From positions 1,054,001-1,118,000 of the forward strand of contig NZ_CP035952.1 in NCBI RefSeq assembly GCF_004214895.1: a stretch of DNA of 64,000 nucleotides, written 5' to 3'. A program made the position numbers and the translations under genes. This DNA is from Pseudomonas tructae. GTDB taxonomy: Bacteria > Pseudomonadota > Gammaproteobacteria > Pseudomonadales > Pseudomonadaceae. Shown here one piece after another: positions 1 to 10,051 of this stretch. Under the pieces are notes generated by a model that made no database searches, was not told the origin of the DNA, and saw nothing but the letters and a program-made list of their open reading frames with translations. Numbering within the stretch: position 1 is the first letter of the stretch; each line of letters begins with the position of its first letter.

Positions 1-55
1 CCCGCGATAGCATTCTGTCAGCCACATCGCATCGCGGGGCAAGCCCGCTCCCACC
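1..55. repeat. REP doublet (REPIN), partial at window edge
   Basis: The segment holds a REP core (GCGGGGCAAGCCCGCTCCCA at 35-53, one base shifted by the flanks) preceded by a second, truncated REP end (CCCGCGATAG) and a loop. Positions 1-52 are the reverse complement of 58078-58129 with a single mismatch, including the non-palindromic loop, so the two are copies of one mobile doublet. The element lies upstream of recC; its left part is cut by the window start. Confidence 0.8.
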
Positions 56-121
56 GTGCCGCTCCTTCCAAGCCTTCCATGATAAGGTTCTTTCAAGTTC
101 GCCAGCCCCCAGGGAAGCTCC

Positions 122-3100
122 ATGCCACACAGCCAGACTCTTCAACCAGGTTTCATGGTGGTTCACGGCAACCGCCTGGATGAACTGCGCAGCCTGGTGG
201 TGAGCTGGATGCGCCGCTACCCGCTGGCACCGCTGGAAAACGAAATCGCCCTGGTGCAGAGCAACGGCATCGCCCAATGGCTGAAGCTGGCCCTGGCCGA
301 AGATCCTCAGGACGATGACCAGGGTGGCTGCGGCATTGCCGCCGCAGTCGAGGTGCAACTGCCGGGCAGTTTCATGTGGCAGTTGTACCGTAAAGTGCTG
401 GGCCGCGAAGAAATTCCCGAGGTGTCGCTGCTCGACAAGGCGCCACTGACCTGGCGTCTGATGCGCCTGCTGCCCGAAGTCATCGAAAAACCGCATTTCG
501 AGCCCTTGCAGCGCTTTCTCACCGACGACAGCGACCTGCGCAAGCGCTACCAGTTGGCCGAGCGGCTGGCTGACCTGTTCGACCAATATCAGGTGTATCG
601 CGCCGACTGGCTCAAGGACTGGGCCGCTGGCCGCCACGTGCTCAACAGCGCCCGCGGCGAATCCCGGCCGCTGCCACCTGCCAATTGCTGGCAGGCAGAG
701 CTATGGCGGGCCTTGCTGCTGGATGTCGGTGAAGAGGGCATGGCCCAGAGCCGCGCCGGCGTTCATCAACGCTTCATCGAGCGGATCAACAGCCTGGAGC
801 AGGCCCCACCCGGTTTACCGTCACGGGTCATTGTCTTCGGTATCTCGTCGCTGCCTGCCCAGGCGCTGGAGGCGCTGGCAGGCCTGGCCCGCTTCAGCCA
901 GGTGCTGCTCTGCGTGCACAACCCCTGCCGCCACCACTGGGCCGACATCGTTGCCGACAAGGACCTGCTGCGCCATCAATACAAGCGCCAGCAACGCAAA
1001 CAGGGCATGCCCAGCCTGATCGATGCCCAGGCCCTGCACCAGCACGCGCATCCCTTGCTGGCTGCCTGGGGCAAGCAAGGCCGTGACTACATCAACCTGC
1101 TCGACAGCTACGACGACCCCGGCAGTTACCGCGCAGCCTTCAGCGATGGGCGTATCGACCTGTTCAGTGACAGTGAACCGCACACCCTGCTCAACCAGTT
1201 ACAGGACGACATTCTTGAGTTGCGTCCGCTGGCCGAAACCCGCGAACGCTGGCCCGAGGTCGCTCCAGGCAAAGATCGCTCGGTACGTTTTCACGTTGGC
1301 CACAGCCCGCAGCGTGAAGTGGAAATCCTCCACGACCAGTTGCTCGCACGCTTCAGCGCCGATCCTGCCCTGCGCCCCCGGGACATCATCGTCATGCTCC
1401 CGGACATCAATACCTACGCGCCGCACATTCGCGCCGTGTTTGGCCAGCTGGACCGCAACGATCCGCGTTTCATCCCCTTCACCCTGACCGACCAGGGCCA
1501 GCGTGGTCGCGACCCGCTGCTGATTGCCCTGGAACACCTGCTCAAGTTGCCCGACAGCCGATTCGCCGTCAGCGAGATCCTCGACTTGCTCGATGTACCT
1601 GCGCTGCGTGCGCGCTTCGCCATCAAGCAAAGCGACCTGCCGACCCTGCACCGCTGGATCGAAGGCGCCGGTATTCGCTGGGGCCTGAACGCCGAGCAAC
1701 GTGCCGGCCTCGGTTTGCCGGCCGAGCTTGAGCAGAACAGCTGGCGCTTTGGTTTGCGCCGCATGCTGCTGGGTTACGCTGTGGGTGTTGGCCAAGGCTG
1801 CGATGGCATCGAGCCGTTTGATGAAATCGGTGGCCTGGATGCTGCCTTGATCGGCCCTCTGGTGGCCCTGCTCGATGCCCTGGAAATCGCCCACGAACAA
1901 TTGTCCCGGGTGGCCACTGCCAACGAGTGGGGCGAGCGTCTGCATGCCTTGCTGCAAGTGTTCTTTCTCGCCGAAACCGAGCATGACGACTACCTGCTGG
2001 TGCAGTTGCAGACCCTGCGCGAAACCTGGCTGCAGACCTGCGAGTCGGTCGGCCTGCAAGACCTGCTACCACTCACCGTGGTCCGTGAGGCCTGGCTGGC
2101 CGGGCTTGACCAGGGCCGCCTGTCCCAGCGTTTTCTGGCCGGCTCGGTGAACTTCTGCACCCTGATGCCCATGCGCGCGATCCCGTTCAAGGTGGTCTGC
2201 CTGCTGGGCATGAACGATGGCGACTATCCGCGTGCGCAACCGCCGCTGGACTTCGACCTGATGGGCAGCGACTACCGACCAGGGGATCGTTCGCGGCGTG
2301 AGGATGACCGTTACCTGTTGCTCGAAGCGCTACTGTCGGCCCGTGACCAGCTGTACGTCAGCTGGGTCGGGCGTAGCATCCGCGACAACAGCGAACGCCC
2401 GGCTTCGGTGCTGATCGGTCAATTGCGTGATCATCTGGCTGCGGGTTGGCGTCTGGCCGGCGCCGAGATCGGCGGCAAGCACAATGCCGGCGAACAGTTG
2501 CTGCATGCGCTAACGGTGGAGCATCCACTGCAGCCCTTTAGTGGCCGCTACTTCCACAAGGGCAGCAGCCTGTTCAGCTATGCCCGGGAGTGGCGCACCT
2601 TGCATGTGCCTGGCGATCAACAAACGCCAGCGGATGAACTGCCACCTTACAGTAGCGATGAAGCACTGACCCTGACTCAGTTGCAGGACTTTCTCCGCCA
2701 TCCGGTACGACACTTCTTCAGCCAGCGGTTGAAAGTGTTCTTCGAGTCGGTGGAAGCACCCTTGGCCGATGAAGAGCCCTTTGTCCTCGACGCCCTGCAG
2801 CGCTACAGCTTGAGTGAAAGCCTGCTGGCTGCAGCCCTGGCCGAGCCGAAGGACAGCGAGCGGGCATTGACCACCCAGGCCCGACGCCTGCAGGGTTGCG
2901 GGCTGTTGCCGCTGGCCGGTTTCGGTGAGTGCCTGCAGGCTGAACTGATCGAGCCATTGCCCGACCTGCTGCAACGTTATCAACAGTTGCTGCAGCAATG
3001 GCCGTTGCCTGTGGATAACGCCGTGCCGATCCGTTTCGAGTACCGCCAGCTCAAGCTTGAAGGCTGGTTGGGCCGGGTCTACCAGCGCGACGATGAATCG

Positions 3101-3598
3101 CTGTTGAGCATTACCACCTTGCCCAATGGCATCAGCAGCGGCCGTACCCTCAAATGGCACCGCCTGACCTCGACCTGGGTCATGCACCTGGCTGCCTGTG
3201 CGGTTGGCTTGCAGTTGCATAGCGCGGTGGTCGCCACAGATGTCACGCTGTTGCTTGCGCCCCTGGAGCAGGCAACAGCGGCTGAACTGTTGGGTGATTT
3301 GTTGCTGGCCCGCCAAGCGGGTATGAACGCACCCTTGCCGGTGGCGGTGAAGACCGCATTCGCCTGGCTGGCCCAGAGCGATGCCGACAAGGCCCTGACG
3401 GCTGCGGCCAAGGCCTACGATGGCGATGGCCAGAACACCTTCGGTGAGCGCAGTGAAAGCACTGCGCTGGCCCGTCAGTTCAGCGATTTCGCGGCGCTTG
3501 CAGCCAGTGAAGAGTTCGAAGGTTGGTGCGAAGCCCTGTACCGTCCGATGTTCGAAGCACCCTGGCAGACGCTGGGCAAAGAGGAGAGCGCTCGATGA
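122..3598 (+). CDS. recC: RecBCD enzyme subunit RecC (exodeoxyribonuclease V gamma chain)
   Basis: RecC is the Chi-recognising, helicase-like but catalytically dead subunit of the RecBCD helicase-nuclease, which processes double-strand DNA ends for RecA-dependent repair and degrades foreign linear DNA in the cytoplasm. The 1158-residue length fits the family. The N-terminus (FMVVHGNRLDELRSLVVSWM, residues 11-30) is typical of RecC, and the middle contains the RecC-type stretch around VNFCTLMPMRAIPFKVVCLL with the following GMNDGDYPR. The ATG at 122 is preceded by AGGGAAGC. The stop codon overlaps the recB start (ATGA), so recC, recB and recD form one translationally coupled operon. The order recC-recB-recD, with no ptrA between, is the Pseudomonas arrangement. 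Confidence 0.96.
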   Translation: MPHSQTLQPGFMVVHGNRLDELRSLVVSWMRRYPLAPLENEIALVQSNGIAQWLKLALAEDPQDDDQGGCGIAAAVEVQLPGSFMWQLYRKVLGREEIPEVSLLDKAPLTWRLMRLLPEVIEKPHFEPLQRFLTDDSDLRKRYQLAERLADLFDQYQVYRADWLKDWAAGRHVLNSARGESRPLPPANCWQAELWRALLLDVGEEGMAQSRAGVHQRFIERINSLEQAPPGLPSRVIVFGISSLPAQALEALAGLARFSQVLLCVHNPCRHHWADIVADKDLLRHQYKRQQRKQGMPSLIDAQALHQHAHPLLAAWGKQGRDYINLLDSYDDPGSYRAAFSDGRIDLFSDSEPHTLLNQLQDDILELRPLAETRERWPEVAPGKDRSVRFHVGHSPQREVEILHDQLLARFSADPALRPRDIIVMLPDINTYAPHIRAVFGQLDRNDPRFIPFTLTDQGQRGRDPLLIALEHLLKLPDSRFAVSEILDLLDVPALRARFAIKQSDLPTLHRWIEGAGIRWGLNAEQRAGLGLPAELEQNSWRFGLRRMLLGYAVGVGQGCDGIEPFDEIGGLDAALIGPLVALLDALEIAHEQLSRVATANEWGERLHALLQVFFLAETEHDDYLLVQLQTLRETWLQTCESVGLQDLLPLTVVREAWLAGLDQGRLSQRFLAGSVNFCTLMPMRAIPFKVVCLLGMNDGDYPRAQPPLDFDLMGSDYRPGDRSRREDDRYLLLEALLSARDQLYVSWVGRSIRDNSERPASVLIGQLRDHLAAGWRLAGAEIGGKHNAGEQLLHALTVEHPLQPFSGRYFHKGSSLFSYAREWRTLHVPGDQQTPADELPPYSSDEALTLTQLQDFLRHPVRHFFSQRLKVFFESVEAPLADEEPFVLDALQRYSLSESLLAAALAEPKDSERALTTQARRLQGCGLLPLAGFGECLQAELIEPLPDLLQRYQQLLQQWPLPVDNAVPIRFEYRQLKLEGWLGRVYQRDDESLLSITTLPNGISSGRTLKWHRLTSTWVMHLAACAVGLQLHSAVVATDVTLLLAPLEQATAAELLGDLLLARQAGMNAPLPVAVKTAFAWLAQSDADKALTAAAKAYDGDGQNTFGERSESTALARQFSDFAALAASEEFEGWCEALYRPMFEAPWQTLGKEESAR

Positions 3599-6500
3599 GC
3601 CTTGCTGTTGCTCCAGCCCCCCTGGCCCTGACCTTTCCCCTGCACGGCAGCCAGTTGATCGAGGCCAGTGCCGGCACCGGCAAGACCTTCACCATCTCGG
3701 CGCTGTACCTGCGCCTGGTGCTCGGCCATGGCGGCGAGCAGGGTTTTGGTCGCGAGCTGCTGCCGCCACAGATCCTGGTAGTGACCTTTACCGACGCCGC
3801 CACCAAGGAGCTGCGTGAACGCATCCGCACCCGCCTGGCGCAAGCTGCGCGCTACTTTCGGGGCGAGTTGAGTGACGCCGATCCCTTGCTTGAGCAATTG
3901 CGCGATGACTATGAGCCGTCGGTGTGGGCCAGTTGTGCCAACCGCCTGGACGTAGCCGCACAGTGGATGGACGAAGCAGCGGTGTCGACCATCCACAGTT
4001 GGTGCCAGCGCATGCTGCGCGAGCACGCGTTCGACAGTGGCAGCCTGTTTACCCAGACCCTGGAAACCGACCACAGCGATCTGCTGGGCCAGGTCATGCG
4101 TGATTACTGGCGCCGTTTCTGCTACAGCATGCAAGGTGATGCGCTGGCCTGGGTGCGTGCCAATTGGCTCAGCCCCGCAGCCTTGCTGCCACGCGTCCGC
4201 GCCCTGTTCGGCCGTCAGCGCATTGAGAGCAATGACGAAGAGCCGCAGGCGCTGATCGAGGCGGTGCTGCAACAACGTACCGAACTGCTGCACACGCTCA
4301 AGGCGCCTTGGGCGCAATGGTCTGGCGAGTTGCTGCAGATCTGCCGTGACGGCCTGGCCGCCAAGCTGGTCGACGGGCGCAAGATGCAGGCGCGTTACTT
4401 TGAGCCCTGGTGCGAAAAGCTCAAGGCCTGGGCAGAGGACGATCAGGCGCTGGAACTGGACCTGGGTACCGGCTTCAGCCGCTTTACCCGCGCCGGCATG
4501 GCCGAAGCCTGGAAGGGCGAGCCGCCCGTGCACCCGGCACTGCAGGCGATGGAAAGTCTGCGCGACCAGCTTCAGGGCTTGCCCACGCCAGACGCCTGTC
4601 TGCTCGAACATGCTGCCGCCTGGGTCGGCGCACGCTTTGAACAGGAAAAGCGCCGCCGCGCCGAGATGGGTTTTGACGACATGCTCCTGCGCCTGGACCA
4701 CGCGTTGCGCGGTGATGCCGGTGAGCGCCTGGCCGGGTTGATCCGCGAGCAGTTCCCGGTGGCCCTGATCGACGAATTCCAGGACACCGACCCGGTGCAG
4801 TACCGGATCTTCCAGCGTATCTATCGGATTGAAGAGAACCTGCGCGATACCGGCCTGTTCCTGATCGGCGATCCCAAGCAGGCGATCTATGCCTTCCGCG
4901 GTGCCGACATCTTCACCTACCTGGGCGCACGCCGGGCCACGGCCGGACGCCTGCACAGCCTCGATACCAATTACCGTTCGAGCCAGGCCATGGTCACGGC
5001 GGTCAACCATGTGTTCATGCAGGCCGAAGTGCGCGAGCAGGGCCGTGGCGCCTTCCTGTTCCGTGACGGCAGCGACAACCCGGTGCCGTTCCTTGAGGTC
5101 ATGGCCCAGGGCCGCAGCGAGCAGTTTCAGGTTGATGGCGCGCCACTGGCGGCACTCAACCTCTGGCAACTGAGCAGTGAAGAGCCGGTGTCCGGCGCCG
5201 TTTATCGTCAGCAACTGGCCGCCAGCTGCGCCAGCCAGATCGTCGCCTTGCTCAATGGCGGACAGCAGGGGCGCAGTGGTTTCCTTCGGGCCGACCAGTC
5301 GCTGCGCGGCTGCCTGCCCTCGGACATTGCCATTCTGGTGCGCGACGGCCGCGAGGCGCAGTTGATTCGTGAAGAGTTGGCAGCCCGCGATGTGCGCAGC
5401 GTATACCTGTCGGACAAGGACTCGGTGTTCGCCGCCCAGGAAGCCCACGACCTGCTGGCCTGGCTCAAAGCCTGCGCCGAGCCGGATGCCGAGCGCCTGC
5501 TCAAGGCGGCGCTGGCGAGCATTACCCTCAACCTGCCGCTCAGCGCCCTGGCGCAACTGAACCAGGATGAGCGGGTGTGGGAGCGCTGGGTCATGCGGTT
5601 TCGTCAGTACCGGCTGATCTGGCGCAGCCAGGGTGTGCTGCCGATGCTGCGGCATCTATTGCACGACTTTGATCTGCCCCAGGTGTTGATGGCTCGCAGT
5701 GATGGCGAGCGGGTGCTGACCAACCTGCTGCACCTGGCTGAGCTGCTGCAACAAGCTGCCACCGAACTGGATGGCGAGCAGGCATTGATTCGTCACCTGG
5801 GCGAACACCTGGCCAGTTCCGGCCAGGCCGGCGAAGAGCAGATCCTGCGTCTGGAAAGTGATGAGCAACTGGTCAAGGTGGTCACCATCCACAAGTCCAA
5901 GGGCCTGGAGTATCCCTTGGTGTTCCTGCCCTTCATCTGCACCAGCAAGCCTGTGGATGGCTCGCGCTTGCCGCTGGCCTGGCACGACAGCGAGGGCCAG
6001 GCGCACTTGACCCTGACCCCGGCTGCCGAACAGATCGCCCTGGCCGACGACGAACGCCTGGCCGAAGACCTGCGCCTGCTGTACGTCGCCCTGACCCGCG
6101 CCCAGCATGCGTGCTGGCTTGGTGTCGCCGATCTCAAACGCGGTACCGGCAAGACCTCGACCTTGCATCGCTCGGCGCTCGGTTATCTGCTGGGCGGCGG
6201 CAGCGCCTTGCCGGCCTCGACCCAGTTGGGCGAATGGCTACAGGCCCTGCAGTCCGGTTGTCCGGCCATCGCTTGCATCGAGCGCCCAGCGGCAGATGAG
6301 CAGGCCTACAGCGCCCCGCGCAACCAGGCCGAACTGCTGCCGGCGCGCCAGCCCAAGCGCCGGGCTGCGGAAAACTGGTGGATCGCATCCTACAGCGCCC
6401 TTCGCATTGGCGAAGAGGCCATGACCCTGGCGGCCGACAGCTCCCAGGCGCAGCAACTGCTCGATGACGAGCGGCCCGACCTGCAGCAACTGCGTGAAGT

Positions 6501-7284
6501 CATGCCTGGCAGTGGCGATATTCACCGCTTCCCCCGCGGGCCGAACCCGGGCACCTTTCTCCATGGCTTGCTCGAATGGGCCGGCCATGAAGGCTTCGCC
6601 CAGGTCAGTGCCAACCCCGAGCAGTTGACCCGCACCGTTGGCCAGCGCTGCAACCGCCGCGACTGGACCGGCTGGATCCCGACCCTCAGCCAGTGGTTGC
6701 AGCATCTGCTCGAGCAGCCCATGGCCCTGGCGCCAGGCAGTTCGCCACTGTCCTTGAGCCAGTTGCGCGGCTACCAGATCGAAATGGAATTCTGGTTCGC
6801 CAGCCATAAGGTCGATGTCGGCAGGCTCGATCAACTGGTGTGCGAGCACACCCATCAGGGGGTTGCCCGCCTGGCGGCGCAACCGGCCCAGCTCAATGGC
6901 ATGTTCAAGGGCTTTATCGACCTGGCCTTCGAGCATGAGGGCCGCTACTACGTGGCGGATTACAAATCCAACTGGCTCGGCCCTGATCACCAGGCCTACA
7001 GTGAACTGGCCATGGAAGGGGCGATCCTCAGCCATCGCTACGACCTGCAATACGTGCTCTACCTGTTGGCCCTGCACCGCCAGTTGCGTGCGCGCCTGCC
7101 TGGTTATGACTACGACCAGCACGTCGGCGGCGCGTTGTTCATCTTTTTGCGCGGTGTCGAGTCGGCATCGCGCGGCCTGTATTTCGTCAAGCCACCGCGT
7201 GAGCTGATCGAGCGGCTCGATGCACTGTTCCGTGGCGTCAGCGCCCCGCAACAACATGACCTGTTCTTCGGAGACGCACCATGA
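3595..7284 (+). CDS. recB: RecBCD enzyme subunit RecB (exodeoxyribonuclease V beta chain)
   Basis: RecB is the 3'-5' SF1 helicase and the only nuclease subunit of RecBCD. A Walker A motif (EASAGTGKT, about residues 23-31), the Walker B box (LIDEFQDTDPVQY, near residue 395) and helicase motifs such as HKSKGLEYPLVFLPF are visible. The C-terminal nuclease domain carries the RecB-family active-site signature YYVADYKSNWLG, with the catalytic Asp near residue 1122 and the Lys two residues later. The reading frame is open 72 bases upstream, but the ATG at 3595 overlapping the recC stop gives a protein starting MSLAVAP, with the ATP-binding motif at the usual distance from the N-terminus; I chose it for that reason. 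The protein has 1229 residues. Confidence 0.95.
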   Translation: MSLAVAPAPLALTFPLHGSQLIEASAGTGKTFTISALYLRLVLGHGGEQGFGRELLPPQILVVTFTDAATKELRERIRTRLAQAARYFRGELSDADPLLEQLRDDYEPSVWASCANRLDVAAQWMDEAAVSTIHSWCQRMLREHAFDSGSLFTQTLETDHSDLLGQVMRDYWRRFCYSMQGDALAWVRANWLSPAALLPRVRALFGRQRIESNDEEPQALIEAVLQQRTELLHTLKAPWAQWSGELLQICRDGLAAKLVDGRKMQARYFEPWCEKLKAWAEDDQALELDLGTGFSRFTRAGMAEAWKGEPPVHPALQAMESLRDQLQGLPTPDACLLEHAAAWVGARFEQEKRRRAEMGFDDMLLRLDHALRGDAGERLAGLIREQFPVALIDEFQDTDPVQYRIFQRIYRIEENLRDTGLFLIGDPKQAIYAFRGADIFTYLGARRATAGRLHSLDTNYRSSQAMVTAVNHVFMQAEVREQGRGAFLFRDGSDNPVPFLEVMAQGRSEQFQVDGAPLAALNLWQLSSEEPVSGAVYRQQLAASCASQIVALLNGGQQGRSGFLRADQSLRGCLPSDIAILVRDGREAQLIREELAARDVRSVYLSDKDSVFAAQEAHDLLAWLKACAEPDAERLLKAALASITLNLPLSALAQLNQDERVWERWVMRFRQYRLIWRSQGVLPMLRHLLHDFDLPQVLMARSDGERVLTNLLHLAELLQQAATELDGEQALIRHLGEHLASSGQAGEEQILRLESDEQLVKVVTIHKSKGLEYPLVFLPFICTSKPVDGSRLPLAWHDSEGQAHLTLTPAAEQIALADDERLAEDLRLLYVALTRAQHACWLGVADLKRGTGKTSTLHRSALGYLLGGGSALPASTQLGEWLQALQSGCPAIACIERPAADEQAYSAPRNQAELLPARQPKRRAAENWWIASYSALRIGEEAMTLAADSSQAQQLLDDERPDLQQLREVMPGSGDIHRFPRGPNPGTFLHGLLEWAGHEGFAQVSANPEQLTRTVGQRCNRRDWTGWIPTLSQWLQHLLEQPMALAPGSSPLSLSQLRGYQIEMEFWFASHKVDVGRLDQLVCEHTHQGVARLAAQPAQLNGMFKGFIDLAFEHEGRYYVADYKSNWLGPDHQAYSELAMEGAILSHRYDLQYVLYLLALHRQLRARLPGYDYDQHVGGALFIFLRGVESASRGLYFVKPPRELIERLDALFRGVSAPQQHDLFFGDAP

Positions 7285-9362
7285 GCCGTAGCCTCGATGA
7301 CCTGTTGCCGACGCCACTGGATGCCCGCCATCTGGCCGCACTGGCACCATTGAGCAAGGGCGAGGACCTGCTGGCCTTGCTCGATCGCTGGGTCGAGCGA
7401 GGCTGGCTGCGAGCCCTGGACCGCGCCTTCGTGAGTTTTCTGGGGGAGCGCGAACCTGGTGGCGAGCCTTTGGTGCTGCTGGCGGCGGCCTTGGCCAGTC
7501 ATCAACTGGGCCACGGCCATGTCTGCCTGGACCTGCAAGCGACGTTGGCCGAACCGGATTTTGCCCTGTCGTTGCCGCCCGAAGGCGACGCCCTGGCCGG
7601 GCCTTTGCTATTGCCGTCGCAATTGCTTGAACGCCTGGAGCTCGACACCTGGCTGCAGCAGCTGCGCCGCAGCCGCCTGGTAGCTCAGGGCAACAGCGAG
7701 CAAGACAGCGCGCGGCCACTGGTGCTCAATGGCCAGCGCCTGTACCTGCGCCGTTACTGGGCTTACGAGCGTCGAATCGACAACGCCTTGCGCGAGCGCC
7801 TGCAGCAGGTCGAGCCAACCCCGGCGGATCTGACGGCACGCCTGGGGCAATTGTTCGAAAGTGCTGCCCCGAGCGGCCAGGTCGACTGGCAGAAGCTGGC
7901 CTGCGCCCTGGCCACCCGCAGTGCCTTCAGCATCATTACCGGAGGCCCTGGCACCGGTAAGACCACCACCGTGGTGCGGTTGCTGGCTCTGCTGCAATCG
8001 CCCGCCGTCGAAGCCGGTCGCCCGCTGCGTATTCGCCTGGCGGCGCCGACCGGCAAGGCTGCAGCACGCCTGACCGAGTCCATCGGCCAACAGGTGGAGC
8101 GCCTGGCGGTGGCCGCTGATGTACGCCAGAACATTCCTACCGATGTTTCCACGGTTCACCGTCTGCTCGGCAGTCGCCCGGGCTCGCGGCATTTTCGCCA
8201 CCATGCTGGCAACCCCTTGCCGCTGGATGTGCTGGTGGTCGACGAAGCGTCGATGATCGACCTGGAAATGATGGCCAACCTGCTTGGCGCCTTGCCGCCC
8301 CATGCGCGCCTGGTGCTGCTGGGTGACAAGGACCAGTTGGCTTCGGTCGAGGCCGGTGCGGTACTCGGTGACCTGTGCCGCGATGCCGAAGCCGGGCGTT
8401 ACAGCCCCCAGACTCAGGCCTGGCTGGAGCAGGTCAGTGGTGCCCCCCTGGTCGGCAGCGAACTGCTGCCTGGCACTGTCGATGAGTATCCGCTGGCGCA
8501 GCAAGTGGTGATGCTGCGCTTTTCGCGGCGCTTCGGCGAAGGCAGCGGCATTGGCCAGCTGGCGCGCCTGGTCAACCGCCAGGAGGCCGATCAGGCCCGA
8601 GCCCTGCTCAACCAGAAGCAGGACGATGTGTTTGCCCTGAGCCTGCGCAGTGAACAGGACCGCACTTTCGATCGCCTGCTGCTCGAAGGCCTGGGCCGCG
8701 GTAGTGACGGGCCCCAGGGTTATCGCAGCTACCTGCAGACCCTGCGCCAGCAGCGCCCGCCACTGGCCACGCCGGTGGACGATCCGCGCTGGGAAACCTG
8801 GGCCCTGCAGGTGCTGCAGGGCTTTGAAACCTTCCAGTTGCTGTGCGCCGTGCGCAAGGGGCCCTGGGGTGTAGAAGGCTTGAACCAGCGGGTCAGCCGA
8901 GTGCTTGGCGGCGCTGGGTTGATCGATAGCGAGCAGCCCTGGTACGAAGGTCGGCCGGTACTGATGACCCGTAACGATTATGGCTTGGGCCTGATGAACG
9001 GTGACGTTGGCATCGCCCTACGCCTGCCCGATGAGCAGCATGAAGGGCAGCAGGTACTGCGTGTGGCCTTTGCCCGTAACGATGGGAAAGGCGGTGTGCG
9101 GTTCGTTCTGCCCAGTCGGCTCAACGAGGTCGAGACGGTATTTGCCATGACCGTGCACAAGTCCCAGGGCTCAGAGTTCACCCACACGGCGCTGGTGCTG
9201 CCCGATACCCTCAATCCGGTGTTGACCAAGGAATTGATCTACACCGGTATCACCCGGGCCAAGACCTGTTTTAGTTTGATCGAGCCGCGCCTGGGTGTAT
9301 TCGAGGACGCGGTGCGGCGTAAGGTCAAACGCATTTCAGGGTTGATGCTGGAACAGGTATGA
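7281..9362 (+). CDS. recD: RecBCD enzyme subunit RecD (exodeoxyribonuclease V alpha chain)
   Basis: RecD is the fast 5'-3' SF1 helicase subunit of RecBCD. The protein has 693 residues, with Walker A GGPGTGKTTT at about 221-230, Walker B VLVVDEASMIDLEMM, and the C-terminal helicase motif TVHKSQGSEF typical of the RecD/TraI class. The N-terminal ~200 residues are the RecB-interacting domain. Its ATG overlaps the recB stop by four bases, so translation is probably coupled. The 113 bases after the stop contain no clear hairpin terminator. Confidence 0.95.
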   Translation: MSRSLDDLLPTPLDARHLAALAPLSKGEDLLALLDRWVERGWLRALDRAFVSFLGEREPGGEPLVLLAAALASHQLGHGHVCLDLQATLAEPDFALSLPPEGDALAGPLLLPSQLLERLELDTWLQQLRRSRLVAQGNSEQDSARPLVLNGQRLYLRRYWAYERRIDNALRERLQQVEPTPADLTARLGQLFESAAPSGQVDWQKLACALATRSAFSIITGGPGTGKTTTVVRLLALLQSPAVEAGRPLRIRLAAPTGKAAARLTESIGQQVERLAVAADVRQNIPTDVSTVHRLLGSRPGSRHFRHHAGNPLPLDVLVVDEASMIDLEMMANLLGALPPHARLVLLGDKDQLASVEAGAVLGDLCRDAEAGRYSPQTQAWLEQVSGAPLVGSELLPGTVDEYPLAQQVVMLRFSRRFGEGSGIGQLARLVNRQEADQARALLNQKQDDVFALSLRSEQDRTFDRLLLEGLGRGSDGPQGYRSYLQTLRQQRPPLATPVDDPRWETWALQVLQGFETFQLLCAVRKGPWGVEGLNQRVSRVLGGAGLIDSEQPWYEGRPVLMTRNDYGLGLMNGDVGIALRLPDEQHEGQQVLRVAFARNDGKGGVRFVLPSRLNEVETVFAMTVHKSQGSEFTHTALVLPDTLNPVLTKELIYTGITRAKTCFSLIEPRLGVFEDAVRRKVKRISGLMLEQV

Positions 9363-9475
9363 CTAGGGCGATTCAGCCTTTTACCGGATCGCCGCCGGGC
9401 AGCTCCCTCGCTGGAAAATCGGGCGCTGTGCTATCGTTGCGGCATCATCCTGCATGGTTTTAAGAGATTTCCTTC

Positions 9476-10051
9476 ATGAATGTGGCCGCCCCGAGATCGG
9501 GACGTGTGACGACTCTGACGCGCCCGCTGCTGGCCGCGTTGCTGTTGCTGTTAGGCGCACAGGCCCGGGCTGAATCCGCGGCCACCGCCAATCTTGCCGA
9601 GCAGCGGGCCGAAGCGGTCACACAGGTGGTGCTGGGGATCCTTAGCTATGCACGCTGGCCGGTGGAGCCGGCGCAATTGCGCCTGTGCCTGATCGGTCCA
9701 ACCGAATACGCCGACGACCTGGTCAAGGGCACCACCCAGGCCACTGGCCGCCCGGTGCTGGTGCGCCGCTTGCTGGCCGATGACCCGCGCATTGCCAATG
9801 AATGCGATGCTATCTATATCGGCACGCTCAGCCAGAATGAACGTACGCGGCTGTTCAGTGCGCTCAGCGGTCATCCGGTACTGAGCATGAGCGAGGCGGA
9901 CGACCCGTGCACGGTGGGCAGCCTGTTCTGCCTGCGGGTCAGCGACCGCCAGGTGGCGTTTGATGTCAACCTCGACTCGGTGGCACGCAGTGGCGTGCGT
10001 ATTCACCCCAGTGTGCTGCAGCTGTCGCGGCGGCGGGCGGCGCAACCATGA
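9476..10051 (+). CDS. yfiR: YfiR, periplasmic repressor of the YfiN diguanylate cyclase
   Basis: A 191-residue secreted protein of the YfiR (DUF4154) family. In P. aeruginosa, YfiR binds the periplasmic part of YfiN and keeps the cyclase off; redox or envelope stress releases it. A signal peptide with a long Leu-rich core ends at AQARA near residue 32. Four cysteines at 71, 110, 145 and 152 sit at the positions I recall for the two disulfides of P. aeruginosa YfiR. The gene opens a three-gene operon, with its stop overlapping the yfiN start. Loss of function in relatives gives small, sticky, hyper-biofilm colonies; that is family knowledge and is not shown by the sequence. Confidence 0.9.
   Translation: MNVAAPRSGRVTTLTRPLLAALLLLLGAQARAESAATANLAEQRAEAVTQVVLGILSYARWPVEPAQLRLCLIGPTEYADDLVKGTTQATGRPVLVRRLLADDPRIANECDAIYIGTLSQNERTRLFSALSGHPVLSMSEADDPCTVGSLFCLRVSDRQVAFDVNLDSVARSGVRIHPSVLQLSRRRAAQP

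Noticed and set aside
3475..5655. A 726-residue minus-strand frame within recB
   Set aside because: It is opposite a clearly functional helicase gene, with Gln/His-rich low-complexity composition typical of antisense frames in GC-rich DNA.
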